A stretch of 8,659 nt of DNA from Lactobacillus sp. (GTDB lineage: Bacteria > Bacillota > Bacilli > Lactobacillales > Lactobacillaceae). The notes under the pieces are model-generated. The model ran no database searches and was not told the DNA's origin. It saw only the letters and a program-made list of their open reading frames with translations. The position numbers and the translations under genes are program-made. Shown piece after piece: positions 1 to 6,800 of the stretch. Each line of letters opens with the position of its first letter. Positions within the stretch are counted from its first letter, which is position 1. The stretch lies in assembly GCA_003482405.1 (NCBI GenBank), contig DMZB01000205.1:1-8659 (forward strand), given 5' to 3'.

Positions 1-834
1 ACCGAAATGCTCAACATCACGCCCAGTGCGGTTAGCCACTCCATTAGCCAGTTAGAAACTCAGCTTGGCTTCCCACTGTTTATCCGTAGTCGCACTGGCG
101 TAACACTCACTGCTGATGGCAAGACAGTTTATCCAATCATTCAAGACATCCTGAACTCAGAGCAACGTCTAGAGCAGGAAGCTGCCAACATTAATGGGCT
201 GACAAACGGAACGATTCGTATCGGTGCTTTCTCTTCAGTATTGTTAAATTGGCTACCAAGTATCATTCGTGAATTCCGCCAACAGTACCCCGATATCAAC
301 ATTACCGTCTATCAAGGAAATTTCAATGACATCGCTGAACGTGTACGTTTGGGCACGCTTGATATGGGTTTTTCCGCGTTACCTATCGACGAAAACATCG
401 TGCTACATCCCCTCATTAAAGACGAAGTGTTCTGTTTGACACCGAAAGATGTTGTACCAAAAAACGGCCACGTCATGACGAGCGCTGACGTGGCCGATAA
501 AACGTTTATTCTTCAGCATTCTGACTATGACCGTGATACCAAGCTGACGCTGGACCGTTACAACGTTACGCCTAATTCACTGAACTACTCCATCGATGAT
601 GCCTCCATTATTTCAATGGTCGAGGCCGGCCTCGGTTTTGGTGTCCTGCCTGATTTAGCGCTCAAACGGATCTCTGGCAACATTAATATCTATCCGTTTG
701 ACGAACCACATTACCGGACGCTATGTCTGGCTGTCAACAAATCTCTGGCACAAGCACCAACCACCACACGGTTGACGCGAATTATCCGAGAAAACTTACA
801 GCGAGAATATGGAGATCAACTGTTGTGGAAGTAG
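1..834 (+). CDS. LysR-family transcriptional regulator (5' end cut by window edge)
   Basis: This is a DNA-binding regulator of the LysR type, which usually senses a small metabolite and activates or represses a nearby operon. The reading frame is open from base 1 (codons ACC GAA before the first ATG at 7). That ATG lies inside the winged helix-turn-helix: the motif ITPSAVSHSISQLETQLG is the recognition helix region, followed by the wing (PLFIRSRTGVTLTADG). The first roughly 20 residues therefore lie outside the window. A linker helix (about residues 45-60) leads into a periplasmic-binding-like effector domain beginning at GTIRIGAFSSV and containing the conserved late motif SMVEAGLGFGVLPD. The stop is TAG at 832-834. 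It is convergent with the flavin oxidoreductase gene, 107 bp away. Its target cannot be deduced because LysR genes usually regulate the divergent upstream neighbour, which is outside the window. Family assignment is secure; effector and target are unknown. Confidence 0.93.
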   Translation, partial: TEMLNITPSAVSHSISQLETQLGFPLFIRSRTGVTLTADGKTVYPIIQDILNSEQRLEQEAANINGLTNGTIRIGAFSSVLLNWLPSIIREFRQQYPDINITVYQGNFNDIAERVRLGTLDMGFSALPIDENIVLHPLIKDEVFCLTPKDVVPKNGHVMTSADVADKTFILQHSDYDRDTKLTLDRYNVTPNSLNYSIDDASIISMVEAGLGFGVLPDLALKRISGNINIYPFDEPHYRTLCLAVNKSLAQAPTTTRLTRIIRENLQREYGDQLLWK

Positions 835-941
835 ATTACGTTGTGGCCCAGCTAATACCATCACACGGTAATTGAAAACAACACAATTTAAACACACATC
901 TACATACCGATAACCAAATCCGTACAAAATAGGACGTTACA

Positions 942-1928
942 TTATTGTAGCTCATCAAGATTGGCGGCCGATTTGAGTATTTTGATTCCCTGATTATAGA
1001 CATCTTCTAGGGTCTGCGCGACGCTTTTTTCTTTAGTCACCAATGTTACCACCTGTCCTGGCATTACCGCGCCTTTGTTTTGAGTGTCTCCTTCTTGCGC
1101 AGCAACACGAATTGAACCACTGGCCAGATTTGCAACTTTTGAGGCAGCCTGCACAGGAGAATTTTCTCTTTCAATAGTGTTTAGCCGTTCGGATAAATTA
1201 TTCTGAATTTGCCAGCACGGGGCCCCCGTTGAGTATCCAGTCATTACTAGATTTTCCGTTGTCGCACTTAAAACAGCTTTTTTAGCATTTGAATGAAAGT
1301 CACCTTCGAGCACAGGTAAAAAGGCCGTCCCCATCTCAATACCTGAAGCACCTAGCATTCGTGCAGCTGCGTATCCTCTTCCATCAGCTATCCCACCTGA
1401 AGCGACAACGACCGCCTTTTTAGTTGCATCAACGACTGTTGGGAGTAATGCCATGGTGCCGACTTTGGTCATATGGCCTCCGCCTTCCCATCCCTTAGCA
1501 ATTATGACATCAGCATCGCATTGATCAGCGATTGCGGCCTCCTCAGCAGTAGAAACCTTTGTAATCACTTTAATACCATTTCGATGCCACTTAGAGAACC
1601 ACTTCTGGGTTAAATTTTTATCTAACCCTTCAAAATTATCCGCATAAATGAATTGAATCTTATTATTGATCGCTATTTCTGTGACTCTCTCTAAATTAGA
1701 CTCCGCCTGTCGACTAATTGTCACGTTAATTGCAAAGGGTTTGTCAGTTGGTAACTTAGTATGTTGTATCTGATCTAAGACGACGTTATTGGGAGCAAAT
1801 CCCACTCCTAGAACACCTAAAGCGCCGGCATTTGCCACGGCAGCAACTAAGGGAGCCGTTGATATCCATGCCATCGGTCCGACAATGATAGGGTATTTTG
1901 TGCCCAAAACTGCTTTTAATTTTTCCAA
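942..1928 (-). CDS. NAD(P)H-dependent flavin oxidoreductase, nitronate monooxygenase / FabK-like
   Basis: This is an FMN-dependent TIM-barrel enzyme of the nitronate monooxygenase / enoyl-ACP reductase II superfamily, expected in the cytosol. Numbered from the upstream GTG, the visible family marks are the N-terminal phosphate/FMN strand GPMAWI (20-25), the GGGHMTKVGTMALLP segment (152-166) with the conserved His155, the FMN-phosphate loop GGIADGRG (181-188), and LGASGIEMGTAFL (195-207). Length (about 330 residues) is normal. Start choice: a GTG at 1935-1937 is in frame but overlaps the AAGGAG Shine-Dalgarno sequence (1937-1942). The TTG at 1926-1928 lies 8 nt past that AAGGAG and gives a 328-residue protein starting at the usual family position, so I prefer TTG. 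It is divergent from a TetR gene with a large palindrome between them, which suggests repression by that TetR. Nitronate oxidation is only a family-level guess. FabK activity is less likely because no fab genes are nearby. Confidence 0.88.
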   Translation of the reverse strand: MEKLKAVLGTKYPIIVGPMAWISTAPLVAAVANAGALGVLGVGFAPNNVVLDQIQHTKLPTDKPFAINVTISRQAESNLERVTEIAINNKIQFIYADNFEGLDKNLTQKWFSKWHRNGIKVITKVSTAEEAAIADQCDADVIIAKGWEGGGHMTKVGTMALLPTVVDATKKAVVVASGGIADGRGYAAARMLGASGIEMGTAFLPVLEGDFHSNAKKAVLSATTENLVMTGYSTGAPCWQIQNNLSERLNTIERENSPVQAASKVANLASGSIRVAAQEGDTQNKGAVMPGQVVTLVTKEKSVAQTLEDVYNQGIKILKSAANLDELQ

Positions 1929-1959
1929 CTTGTTCACTCCTTAACGATTTGATACGGTA

Positions 1960-1965
1960 AGTATA
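1960..1965 (-). promoter_or_regulatory. Possible -10 box for the flavin oxidoreductase gene
   Basis: On the minus strand TATACT lies 18 nt upstream of the AAGGAG ribosome binding site. No good -35 exists: at 17-bp spacing the hexamer is AACTTG (1983-1988), while TTGAGG (1980-1985) is only 14 bp away. The would-be -35 region touches the left arm of the TetR-type palindrome, so repressor binding would cover it. Confidence 0.35.
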
Positions 1966-1984
1966 CAAGCAAAGGTTTTCCTCA

Positions 1985-2014
1985 AGTTAGACATATTTCT
2001 TAATATGTCTAACT
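1985..2014. promoter_or_regulatory. Perfect 13-bp inverted repeat, candidate TetR operator
   Basis: The left arm AGTTAGACATATT (1985-1997) and right arm AATATGTCTAACT (2002-2014) are exact reverse complements around a 4-bp spacer TCTT. The element lies in the divergent region between the flavin oxidoreductase and TetR genes and contains the TetR ATG (2005-2007). Palindromes of this size are typical binding sites for TetR dimers. Position predicts both autorepression and repression of the oxidoreductase promoter. A hairpin role in RNA is possible but there is no T-run to make it a terminator. Confidence 0.8.
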
Positions 2015-2577
2015 CACGAAAGGAGTGCAGAAAAACGTCAAGAGAGCAGCAGATCATTTCGGCCTTTTTGAATCTCGTTAAAGATAATAACTACGCAACC
2101 ATTTCAATTACACAAATAATGAACCAGGCACACATAACCCGAACCTATTTTTACCAATTTTTTGATAACAAACAGGCACTCGCTCAAGAAGCATTTTTTA
2201 GCCTAATAAAGACTGTTTTCGATAATCTGTCTGACGCTATCATTAACACCAAAAAAATAAATCGCCAAAACACGTTAAACGCAGTGACGTTCATGTTGGA
2301 ACATAAGTCTGAAATGTTACTTTTAATCTCATTTCAATCAAAGGACTTTAATTTCCAGACTGAATTTCAAGACCGAATTTCAACGATAATACGACAGCAA
2401 ATTAACTCAGCAAATAATCAATCGCCACAAAACCTCGATTATTTCGCCAATGTTTTTGCTGCCTCTATGATGGCAACTATTAGTTGGTTTTTGCAACGCG
2501 ACAATGTGAACGCAACTACCGTAGTTAATTTAATCGATAGCTGCGTTTCAAAAGGCATGGCCTCTATTATCGAATGA
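2005..2577 (+). CDS. TetR/AcrR-family transcriptional regulator
   Basis: This is a 190-residue repressor-type protein with an N-terminal TetR helix-turn-helix. Residues about 12-60 carry the family pattern: helix 1 (REQQIISAFLNLVKDNNY), then ISITQIMNQAHITRTYFYQFF, with the recognition helix ending in the usual YFYQFFDNKQAL. The C-terminal 130 residues are the variable ligand and dimer domain, with no recognisable ligand signature. The start ATG lies inside the right arm of a perfect palindrome and has no Shine-Dalgarno sequence upstream. An AAAGGAG at 2019-2025 lies within the gene but is not followed by an in-frame start, so translation may be leaderless or weak. Divergent orientation from the flavin oxidoreductase implies that enzyme is the main target. 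The family call is firm; the inducer is unknown. Confidence 0.92.
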   Translation: MSNSRKECRKTSREQQIISAFLNLVKDNNYATISITQIMNQAHITRTYFYQFFDNKQALAQEAFFSLIKTVFDNLSDAIINTKKINRQNTLNAVTFMLEHKSEMLLLISFQSKDFNFQTEFQDRISTIIRQQINSANNQSPQNLDYFANVFAASMMATISWFLQRDNVNATTVVNLIDSCVSKGMASIIE

Positions 2578-2618
2578 TTTTTTCTCTTTAATTAAGGTCA
2601 ATACAAAGTAATAAAGAA

Positions 2619-2656
2619 CCCCAGATTACTATTATCCAAATGGAAGTAATCTGGGG
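2619..2656 (-). terminator. Hairpin downstream of the HTH gene, probable terminator
   Basis: CCCCAGATTACT (2619-2630) pairs perfectly with AGTAATCTGGGG (2645-2656). A short inner stem, TCC with GGA, lies within the loop. Read on the minus strand the stem is followed by a T-rich tract (TTCTTTATTACTTT), placing it 27 bp past the stop of the HTH gene. Read on the plus strand it follows the TetR gene by about 40 bp, but its tail there is not T-rich. It probably serves the minus-strand transcript mainly. Confidence 0.65.
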
Positions 2657-2682
2657 GCTGTTCTGCACCATGAAAAAAGTAC

Positions 2683-2922
2683 TTATACTAATCTAATCTC
2701 CAGCTGTTTACCGACACTATGTGCAATCTTCTGAAGTGTGGATAATTTCAAATCCAAATTTTCATTTTCAATTCTAACAATGGTAGATTGCGCTGTACCT
2801 GATGTTTGTGCTAATTCGCGCTGCGAAGTCCCCACATCTTCTCGTAAGCTTTTAACAGCTAAAGCTGCAGCAATTTCTCGATCGGCTTTTTCATATTCTC
2901 GTTTGAATTCAGGATTTTTCAA
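2683..2922 (-). CDS. XRE-family HTH protein, HigA-like antitoxin with a frame-disrupted 5' end
   Basis: The intact 79-codon frame holds a Cro/CI-type helix-turn-helix (residues about 32-62: TSQRELAQTSGTAQSTIVRIE, then NLDLKLSTLQKIAHSVG). It is the short antitoxin form paired with RelE/HigB toxins. The listed start is a TTG with no ribosome binding site. The same frame stays open further upstream and encodes KSYDLDEYVSGQL, a typical antitoxin N-terminus. The proper start is visible: GGAGG at 2973-2977 followed 4 and 7 nt later by two ATGs (2966-2968, 2963-2965). From those ATGs an A6 tract (2955-2960) shifts the frame into an early stop, and one A fewer would give a continuous protein starting MTKSYDLDEYV. 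The gene is therefore probably broken, or is expressed only by slippage on the A-tract. It follows the toxin remnant, in the order toxin then antitoxin (HigBA-like). Domain call is secure; function is doubtful. Confidence 0.75.
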   Translation of the reverse strand: MKNPEFKREYEKADREIAAALAVKSLREDVGTSQRELAQTSGTAQSTIVRIENENLDLKLSTLQKIAHSVGKQLEIRLV

Positions 2923-2942
2923 CTGACCAGAAACATATTCAT

Positions 2943-3332
2943 CTAAGTCATAACTTTTTTGTCATCATTCGTCCTCCCAGTCTCCATATCACGAATCGTC
3001 TCAGCATGATCAATCTCACGTTGTGTTGTTTTCATGGTTTTTTAGTAAACCCATGAGTAATAAAATAGTGTCCATTTTCAATGTGAAAGTAAATACCACG
3101 TTGAATGTTATTGCCTAACAGATCTAACTTCATACCATTTTTTCTAGCTTCTTTACATACTTCTGCCGGATCACACTTTGCATTCCCAATTGTAATATAG
3201 CCTGTATAGTTCGAATCATTTTGGCCCGATCTTTATTCGATAATTTAGTCAAAAAAGCTTTAAATTCCGTCCCCAACCTAAATCGAACACTGTCGCCCAT
3301 TAGTCACCGGATGGTAGCACTCGCGCTATCAT
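2943..3332 (-). pseudogene. RelE/HigB-type (Gp49-like) toxin gene broken by several frameshifts
   Basis: Translating the minus strand in three frames recovers one toxin-like protein. From ATG 3298-3300 the first frame gives FKAFLTKLSNKDRAKMIRTI and RQKYVKKLEKM. A one-base shift near 3135-3138 gives YEVRSV. A second near 3114-3118 gives GNNIQRGIYFHIENGHYFIT then HGFTKK. A third in an A6 tract (3038-3043) gives TMKTTQREIDHAETIRDME, ending at TAG 2943-2945. The pieces follow in the right order the family pattern KKL..YE[IV]RS..NIQR.IYFH..ITHGFTKKT. These toxins are ribosome-dependent mRNA interferases. A better ribosome binding site (AAGGGGG) precedes an ATG at 3330-3332 whose frame stops after ten codons, so the 5' end may be shifted too. 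The tail overlaps the antitoxin start, as in intact operons. With three or more breaks an active product is unlikely, unless the breaks are sequencing errors. Confidence 0.75.
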
Positions 3333-3362
3333 CGTGCACCCCCTTACACTTTGAATTGATAC

Positions 3363-3392
3363 CGTTGAGGTGCCAATACTGGCAGTCCAACG
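3363..3392. promoter_or_regulatory. 30-bp interrupted dyad upstream of the toxin-antitoxin locus
   Basis: Two nested inverted repeats share one centre. TGCCA (3371-3375) pairs with TGGCA (3380-3384) across ATAC, and CGTTG (3363-3367) pairs with CAACG (3388-3392). The element lies 31 bp upstream of the first possible toxin ATG (3330-3332) and 64 bp past the lipoate ligase stop. It has no T-run on either strand, so it does not look like a terminator. Autoregulatory HTH antitoxins bind dyads at this position, so I infer an operator. No clear promoter boxes accompany it. Confidence 0.4.
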
Positions 3393-3455
3393 CTTAGCAT
3401 CAATAACATACGGAAGTCAGTGTCCTTTGTTCTTAAACCTTCAAAAAATGATTTT

Positions 3456-4472
3456 TCATGCCCCCTGCTTCATTAGCAGATCAACAAGTTCACTTTCCGT
3501 CACTTTGCCAAAATACAGTGGCACGTCCAGACCATCAAACACTTTCTGAACAGCATTCAACTCATATTTAGTGCCTGTCAACTGGTCTTCAACATCCTTA
3601 ATGTCCGCTTGACCGAAGAAGTCACCAGAAATTTGAATGTCCGTGATGTGACCTTCGTCGACATTTAATGAAAATTCAACAGTTCCTGCCGCGAAATGCT
3701 GGCGTCGTTTAACACTAAATGCTGGGGACTTGCCGTAGATCCAATCCCAGTTTTTAAAGTAGCGTTGTTCAAGATCGTGTACACCGGCTAACGCCTCATC
3801 ATCTAATACATACGCATTTGCCTCAGTCATGTTCGTGATGTTTAAAATTTTCTTCGCTAACGTATCGCGAAATTTTTCAATCGTCAGGTTTTGGTACTCT
3901 GTAGTAAAGTGTGGTTTCAAATTTGTAACGCGGCTTCGAACTGACTTGATGCCTTTTGATGCAATCTTATCCTTTGGCACGTTCAAAGCTTTCGTTAATA
4001 CTGTTTGATCCACGTCATACATCAATGTTCCGTGCGAAAATAGCCGACCTTTTTCGACATGCATCGCATTACCAGAGAATTTTTTACCGTCAATCGTTAG
4101 GTCGTTACGACCTGTCATTGCCGCACCGGTGGCACCCATTTCGTGTAAGGCATTGATGACTGGATCCGTAAACCGTTTGAAATTGCCAACTGCATCCCCA
4201 TCATCCTTTGTGATGAAGCTAAAGCTGACGTTGCCAAGGTCGTCATACACTGCCCCACCACCGGAAGTCCGCCGCGTTAAAATGATATTGTGATCCTTCA
4301 CGTAATCCTGATTGATCTCTTCCAAAACATTTTGATAGCGACCCACAATAATACATGGCGAATTAATATAGAAGTATAAAATCGGTTCGTCTAAATTGGC
4401 GTGCTCCATCAAATAAGTTTCAATGGCTAAATTTTCACGAATGTCCGTACTTGGACTTGCTAAATAACGCAT
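3456..4472 (-). CDS. lplA: Lipoate-protein ligase
   Basis: This enzyme activates free lipoate with ATP to lipoyl-AMP and attaches it to a lysine of E2 or GcvH-type lipoyl domains, so it salvages lipoate in the cytosol. Numbered from ATG 4470-4472, the protein has 338 residues, the usual length. It shows the family motifs RRTSGGGAVYDDLGNVSFSF (67-86), GRNDLTIDGKKFSGNA (121-136), in which Lys131 before FSG is the expected catalytic lysine, and SHGTLMYDVD (147-156). The C-terminal accessory domain of the ligase (about 245-338) is present. Start choice: an in-frame GTG at 4479-4481 overlaps the GAGGTGA ribosome binding site, while ATG 4472 lies 8 nt past GAGG, so ATG is preferred. No lipoyl-bearing dehydrogenase genes are adjacent. 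A terminator at 4613-4659 separates it from the ABC gene, so it is likely transcribed alone; a -10-like TACAAT lies shortly upstream without a good -35. Assignment is strong; whether it is LplA or a close paralogue such as LplJ is not decided. Confidence 0.93.
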   Translation of the reverse strand: MRYLASPSTDIRENLAIETYLMEHANLDEPILYFYINSPCIIVGRYQNVLEEINQDYVKDHNIILTRRTSGGGAVYDDLGNVSFSFITKDDGDAVGNFKRFTDPVINALHEMGATGAAMTGRNDLTIDGKKFSGNAMHVEKGRLFSHGTLMYDVDQTVLTKALNVPKDKIASKGIKSVRSRVTNLKPHFTTEYQNLTIEKFRDTLAKKILNITNMTEANAYVLDDEALAGVHDLEQRYFKNWDWIYGKSPAFSVKRRQHFAAGTVEFSLNVDEGHITDIQISGDFFGQADIKDVEDQLTGTKYELNAVQKVFDGLDVPLYFGKVTESELVDLLMKQGA

Positions 4473-4612
4473 AATTATCACCTCGCGTTTATTGTACGAC
4501 GTTCAAACAAAAATAGTTGGCTTGGGTGATTTATACTCTGAAAATTTGGATGACGTACCACTATTACACATCCATAACGCGCTCGTAGCCCCTGACCCAC
4601 TGCGCACAACCT

Positions 4613-4659
4613 AAAAATCCCACCGCATAGGCAAGGTTCGCCTACACGGTGGGATTTTT
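4613..4659. terminator. Strong bidirectional rho-independent terminator
   Basis: AAAAATCCCACCG (4613-4625) and CGGTGGGATTTTT (4647-4659) form a perfect 13-bp arm pair. A second 5-bp stem TAGGC/GCCTA (4628-4632, 4640-4644) lies inside, closing a 7-nt loop. Both strands end in five T residues. It lies 42 bp past the stop of the minus-strand ABC transporter gene, so it ends that transcript and insulates the lipoate ligase gene. Confidence 0.92.
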
Positions 4660-4701
4660 CAGTTGTTGCTCGGGGTCATAACGGGGCTACTCACGCTCAC
4701 A

Positions 4702-6621
4702 CTATTCCACCGCCAACGACTCGATTGGATCCAGTTTTGCTGCTTGATGGGACGGCGCTAATGCTGCTAACAGACTGATGATTATGCTTGCCAACAGTCC
4801 GAAGAGAATGTAGCCAGGCGTCATCTGAATAATGCTGTAGTGAATTAATCCAGCAATGCCATGATTAATTAATAACTCGACTATCCAAGCAATCACGATG
4901 CCTAGAATGGCACTGAACAATCCGATAAAGAACGCTTCTGACACGAACAAGTTACGAATATCACGGCGACGCACACCAAGTGCACGTAACACCCCAATTT
5001 CCTTTGTCCGTTCTGAAACACTGATGTAGAGCACCACGATAATCATGATGGCAGAAACCAGTAACGAAATTGCCGCAATACCTGCCAATACGTAGAACGC
5101 TAATGAGATGTACGTGTTCAACGTGTCTAGAATCGAGCCAACACCGGTAATAGTGTATGCTTTCTTGCCGTCAGTCTTCATCGCCTTGATCTTGTTCTGG
5201 ACAGTCTTAGTCGTCTGAACATTCTTAGTCGAGACTGCGACAAAGTTGGCACGCAAGACTGCATTCTTGGCCGTGTACATCGACTTCAACGTGTCATATG
5301 ACATCGCATCTGTCCCAGAATTAATGATACCTGAGACCTTCAGCTTCTCTGTCAACGCAACTGGCTGATTATTCTTATCCAAAGCCGTGACACTTAAACT
5401 GAGCGTCTTGCCGACCAACGACTTGTAATCTTTATTCAACTTCTTTGCATTACGTTTGGTCAGTAAAATTTCTTTGTCGCCAGGCTTTGAACCAGTCTTA
5501 ATGTCACTTTCTTTTTCTGTCTTATTCCAGGTCTGGAATTGTTGAATCTGCTGGGTCTTGCCTTTGTAATCAACCTGCACGCCACTTGGCACGTAATAAC
5601 CAAGCGTCGACTCTTTGACACCCTTTACTTTGGCCAAACGGTCCCGGTCAGACTGCTTCATCTCGACAGCTTCGGCAGACTGTTTGTCCGTCTTCTTGGC
5701 CACTTGAATGGTTGTCGGGTTAATTTGGTCCATGATCTGATTATTCATGTACCCTTTGACCCCGTTACCCAAAGCCAACATCAAGATGACACTGAAAATC
5801 CCGATGGATCCACCAAATACAATCAGCAAATTCCGTTTGGTGTTATAGCGCATGTGCTGCAGACTCATCTTTAACGTTGAACGGAAACTAAGTGATTTCG
5901 TCTTCGTTGAGAGTTGTTTGCCTTCGATTGGAAACGGATCTTTCAACTCACGGTCTTCGTTGATTTTCCCGTCTTCCATGTGAACGATTCTGGTCCCATG
6001 GTTGGCGACATCCTGACTATGAGTGACACAGATAACCAGTTTGCCACTTTCGGCAATGCCATCCATCAATTCCAAGATTTCCTTGGTGTTTTGTGAATCC
6101 AGGGCCCCAGTTGGTTCATCAGCAATGATGACATCTGGGTCTGACGCCAGCGCCCGTGCAATGGCGACACGCTGTTTTTGTCCCCCTGAAATTTGGTTCG
6201 GGTATTTATGGATGTGGTCTTCAAGCCCGACCTGTTTCAACAGTTTTGTGGCGCGTTCAACCTGCTGGTGATGTGTCATGTTCGTCATTTCCAGACTAAC
6301 CATGACGTTATCCAACAACGTTAAATGGCTAATCAGGTTGAAACTCTGGAAAATAAAACCGATTGTTTGGCGGCGATAGGCATCCATGTCCTTTTCCTTA
6401 GCGGAATGCATGGACTTCCCGTTTAACAGCACGTCACCTTCATAGTTATGATCCAACCCACCAATAATGTTCATCAACGTGGATTTCCCGCCACCGGATT
6501 CACCCAGAATCGATACGAATTCGCCTCGTTCAAACTTAAGGCTGATCCCCTTCAACACCGGAAATGGTTCCTTATTCACATAGTAGGACTTGTGAATATC
6601 CTTCAACTCTAGAAAGCTCAT
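4702..6621 (-). CDS. MacB-type ABC transporter, fused ATP-binding and permease protein
   Basis: This is a single 639-residue polypeptide that would dimerise into a complete ABC exporter or mechanotransmission complex in the cytoplasmic membrane. The ATPase domain (about 1-225) has Walker A GESGGGKST (40-48), Q-loop Gln92, the signature ISGGQ (144-148), Walker B DVIIADEP (163-170) with catalytic Glu169, and H-loop His201; all key residues are present. The permease part has one membrane segment near 265-285, a large extracytoplasmic domain (about 286-505, rich in Lys, Thr and Asp, MacB core-like) and three C-terminal segments (about 505-533, 562-585, 603-622). The FtsX-type motif SVSERTKEIGVLRALGVRRR lies at 534-553. 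ATG 6619-6621 has GAGGG 7 nt upstream. No membrane-fusion partner or two-component system is adjacent. Members of this family export or resist peptides and antibiotics in other bacteria; the substrate here is unknown. The gene stands alone with a terminator after it and an inverted repeat before it. Confidence 0.93.
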   Translation of the reverse strand: MSFLELKDIHKSYYVNKEPFPVLKGISLKFERGEFVSILGESGGGKSTLMNIIGGLDHNYEGDVLLNGKSMHSAKEKDMDAYRRQTIGFIFQSFNLISHLTLLDNVMVSLEMTNMTHHQQVERATKLLKQVGLEDHIHKYPNQISGGQKQRVAIARALASDPDVIIADEPTGALDSQNTKEILELMDGIAESGKLVICVTHSQDVANHGTRIVHMEDGKINEDRELKDPFPIEGKQLSTKTKSLSFRSTLKMSLQHMRYNTKRNLLIVFGGSIGIFSVILMLALGNGVKGYMNNQIMDQINPTTIQVAKKTDKQSAEAVEMKQSDRDRLAKVKGVKESTLGYYVPSGVQVDYKGKTQQIQQFQTWNKTEKESDIKTGSKPGDKEILLTKRNAKKLNKDYKSLVGKTLSLSVTALDKNNQPVALTEKLKVSGIINSGTDAMSYDTLKSMYTAKNAVLRANFVAVSTKNVQTTKTVQNKIKAMKTDGKKAYTITGVGSILDTLNTYISLAFYVLAGIAAISLLVSAIMIIVVLYISVSERTKEIGVLRALGVRRRDIRNLFVSEAFFIGLFSAILGIVIAWIVELLINHGIAGLIHYSIIQMTPGYILFGLLASIIISLLAALAPSHQAAKLDPIESLAVE

Positions 6622-6642
6622 GAAATTGCCCTCGACTTCAAT

Positions 6643-6648
6643 ATTTTA
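6643..6648 (-). promoter_or_regulatory. Possible -10 box for the ABC transporter gene
   Basis: On the minus strand TAAAAT lies 21 nt upstream of the ATG. The hexamer 17 bp before it (GTTAAG, 6666-6671) is a poor -35 match. A weak -35 next to the large palindrome at 6677-6719 would fit a promoter needing an activator, but this is inference only. Confidence 0.3.
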
Positions 6649-6676
6649 TGGTTATTTAAGATGGACTTAACAGTAG

Positions 6677-6719
6677 CAAGTTCACCCCCGTTATACAAAT
6701 AATAACGGGGGTGAACTTG
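6677..6719. promoter_or_regulatory. Perfect 18-bp inverted repeat upstream of the ABC transporter gene
   Basis: The left arm (6677-6694, CAAGTTCACCCCCGTTAT) and right arm (6702-6719) are exact reverse complements around a 7-nt loop ACAAATA. It lies 55 bp upstream of the ABC start codon. Neither strand has a following T-run, so a standard terminator is unlikely. Candidates are a regulator-binding site or an RNA hairpin in a long leader or in readthrough RNA from the broken genes upstream. The five-C/five-G block makes the stem very stable. Confidence 0.6.
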
Positions 6720-6800
6720 TAGTCGTAATGGATTCTTAATATATTGTTTCCGGTGGAAAGAAACGAAATTCAAAAACAGAATAGTAAACTCAGCTTTAGT

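Noticed and set aside
835..941. Search for a terminator between the convergent LysR and oxidoreductase genes
   Set aside because: Only a four-base TACC/GGTA pairing was found, too weak to annotate.
1786..1968. 60-codon minus-strand frame overlapping the 5' end of the flavin oxidoreductase gene
   Set aside because: It overlaps a well-supported gene in another frame, has low-complexity Arg/Cys-rich content and no ribosome binding site.
2578..2592. T-rich run right after the TetR stop as a terminator
   Set aside because: No convincing stem precedes it; the best arms (CGATA/TATCG) are five bases and about 30 nt apart within the coding sequence.
2738..2926. 62-codon plus-strand frame antisense to the HTH gene
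   Set aside because: It mirrors the HTH coding sequence and has no independent support.
3956..4156. 66-codon plus-strand frame within the lipoate ligase gene
   Set aside because: It is antisense to conserved LplA motifs and has no ribosome binding site.
5539..6271. Several plus-strand frames of 60-111 codons inside the ABC transporter gene
   Set aside because: They are antisense to the conserved ATPase and first permease segment and show no family features; they are shadows of codon use on the other strand.
6747..6759. Small inverted repeat TTTCC-GGT-GGAAA
   Set aside because: Five-base arms in AT-rich sequence with no T-run or nearby start; expected by chance.
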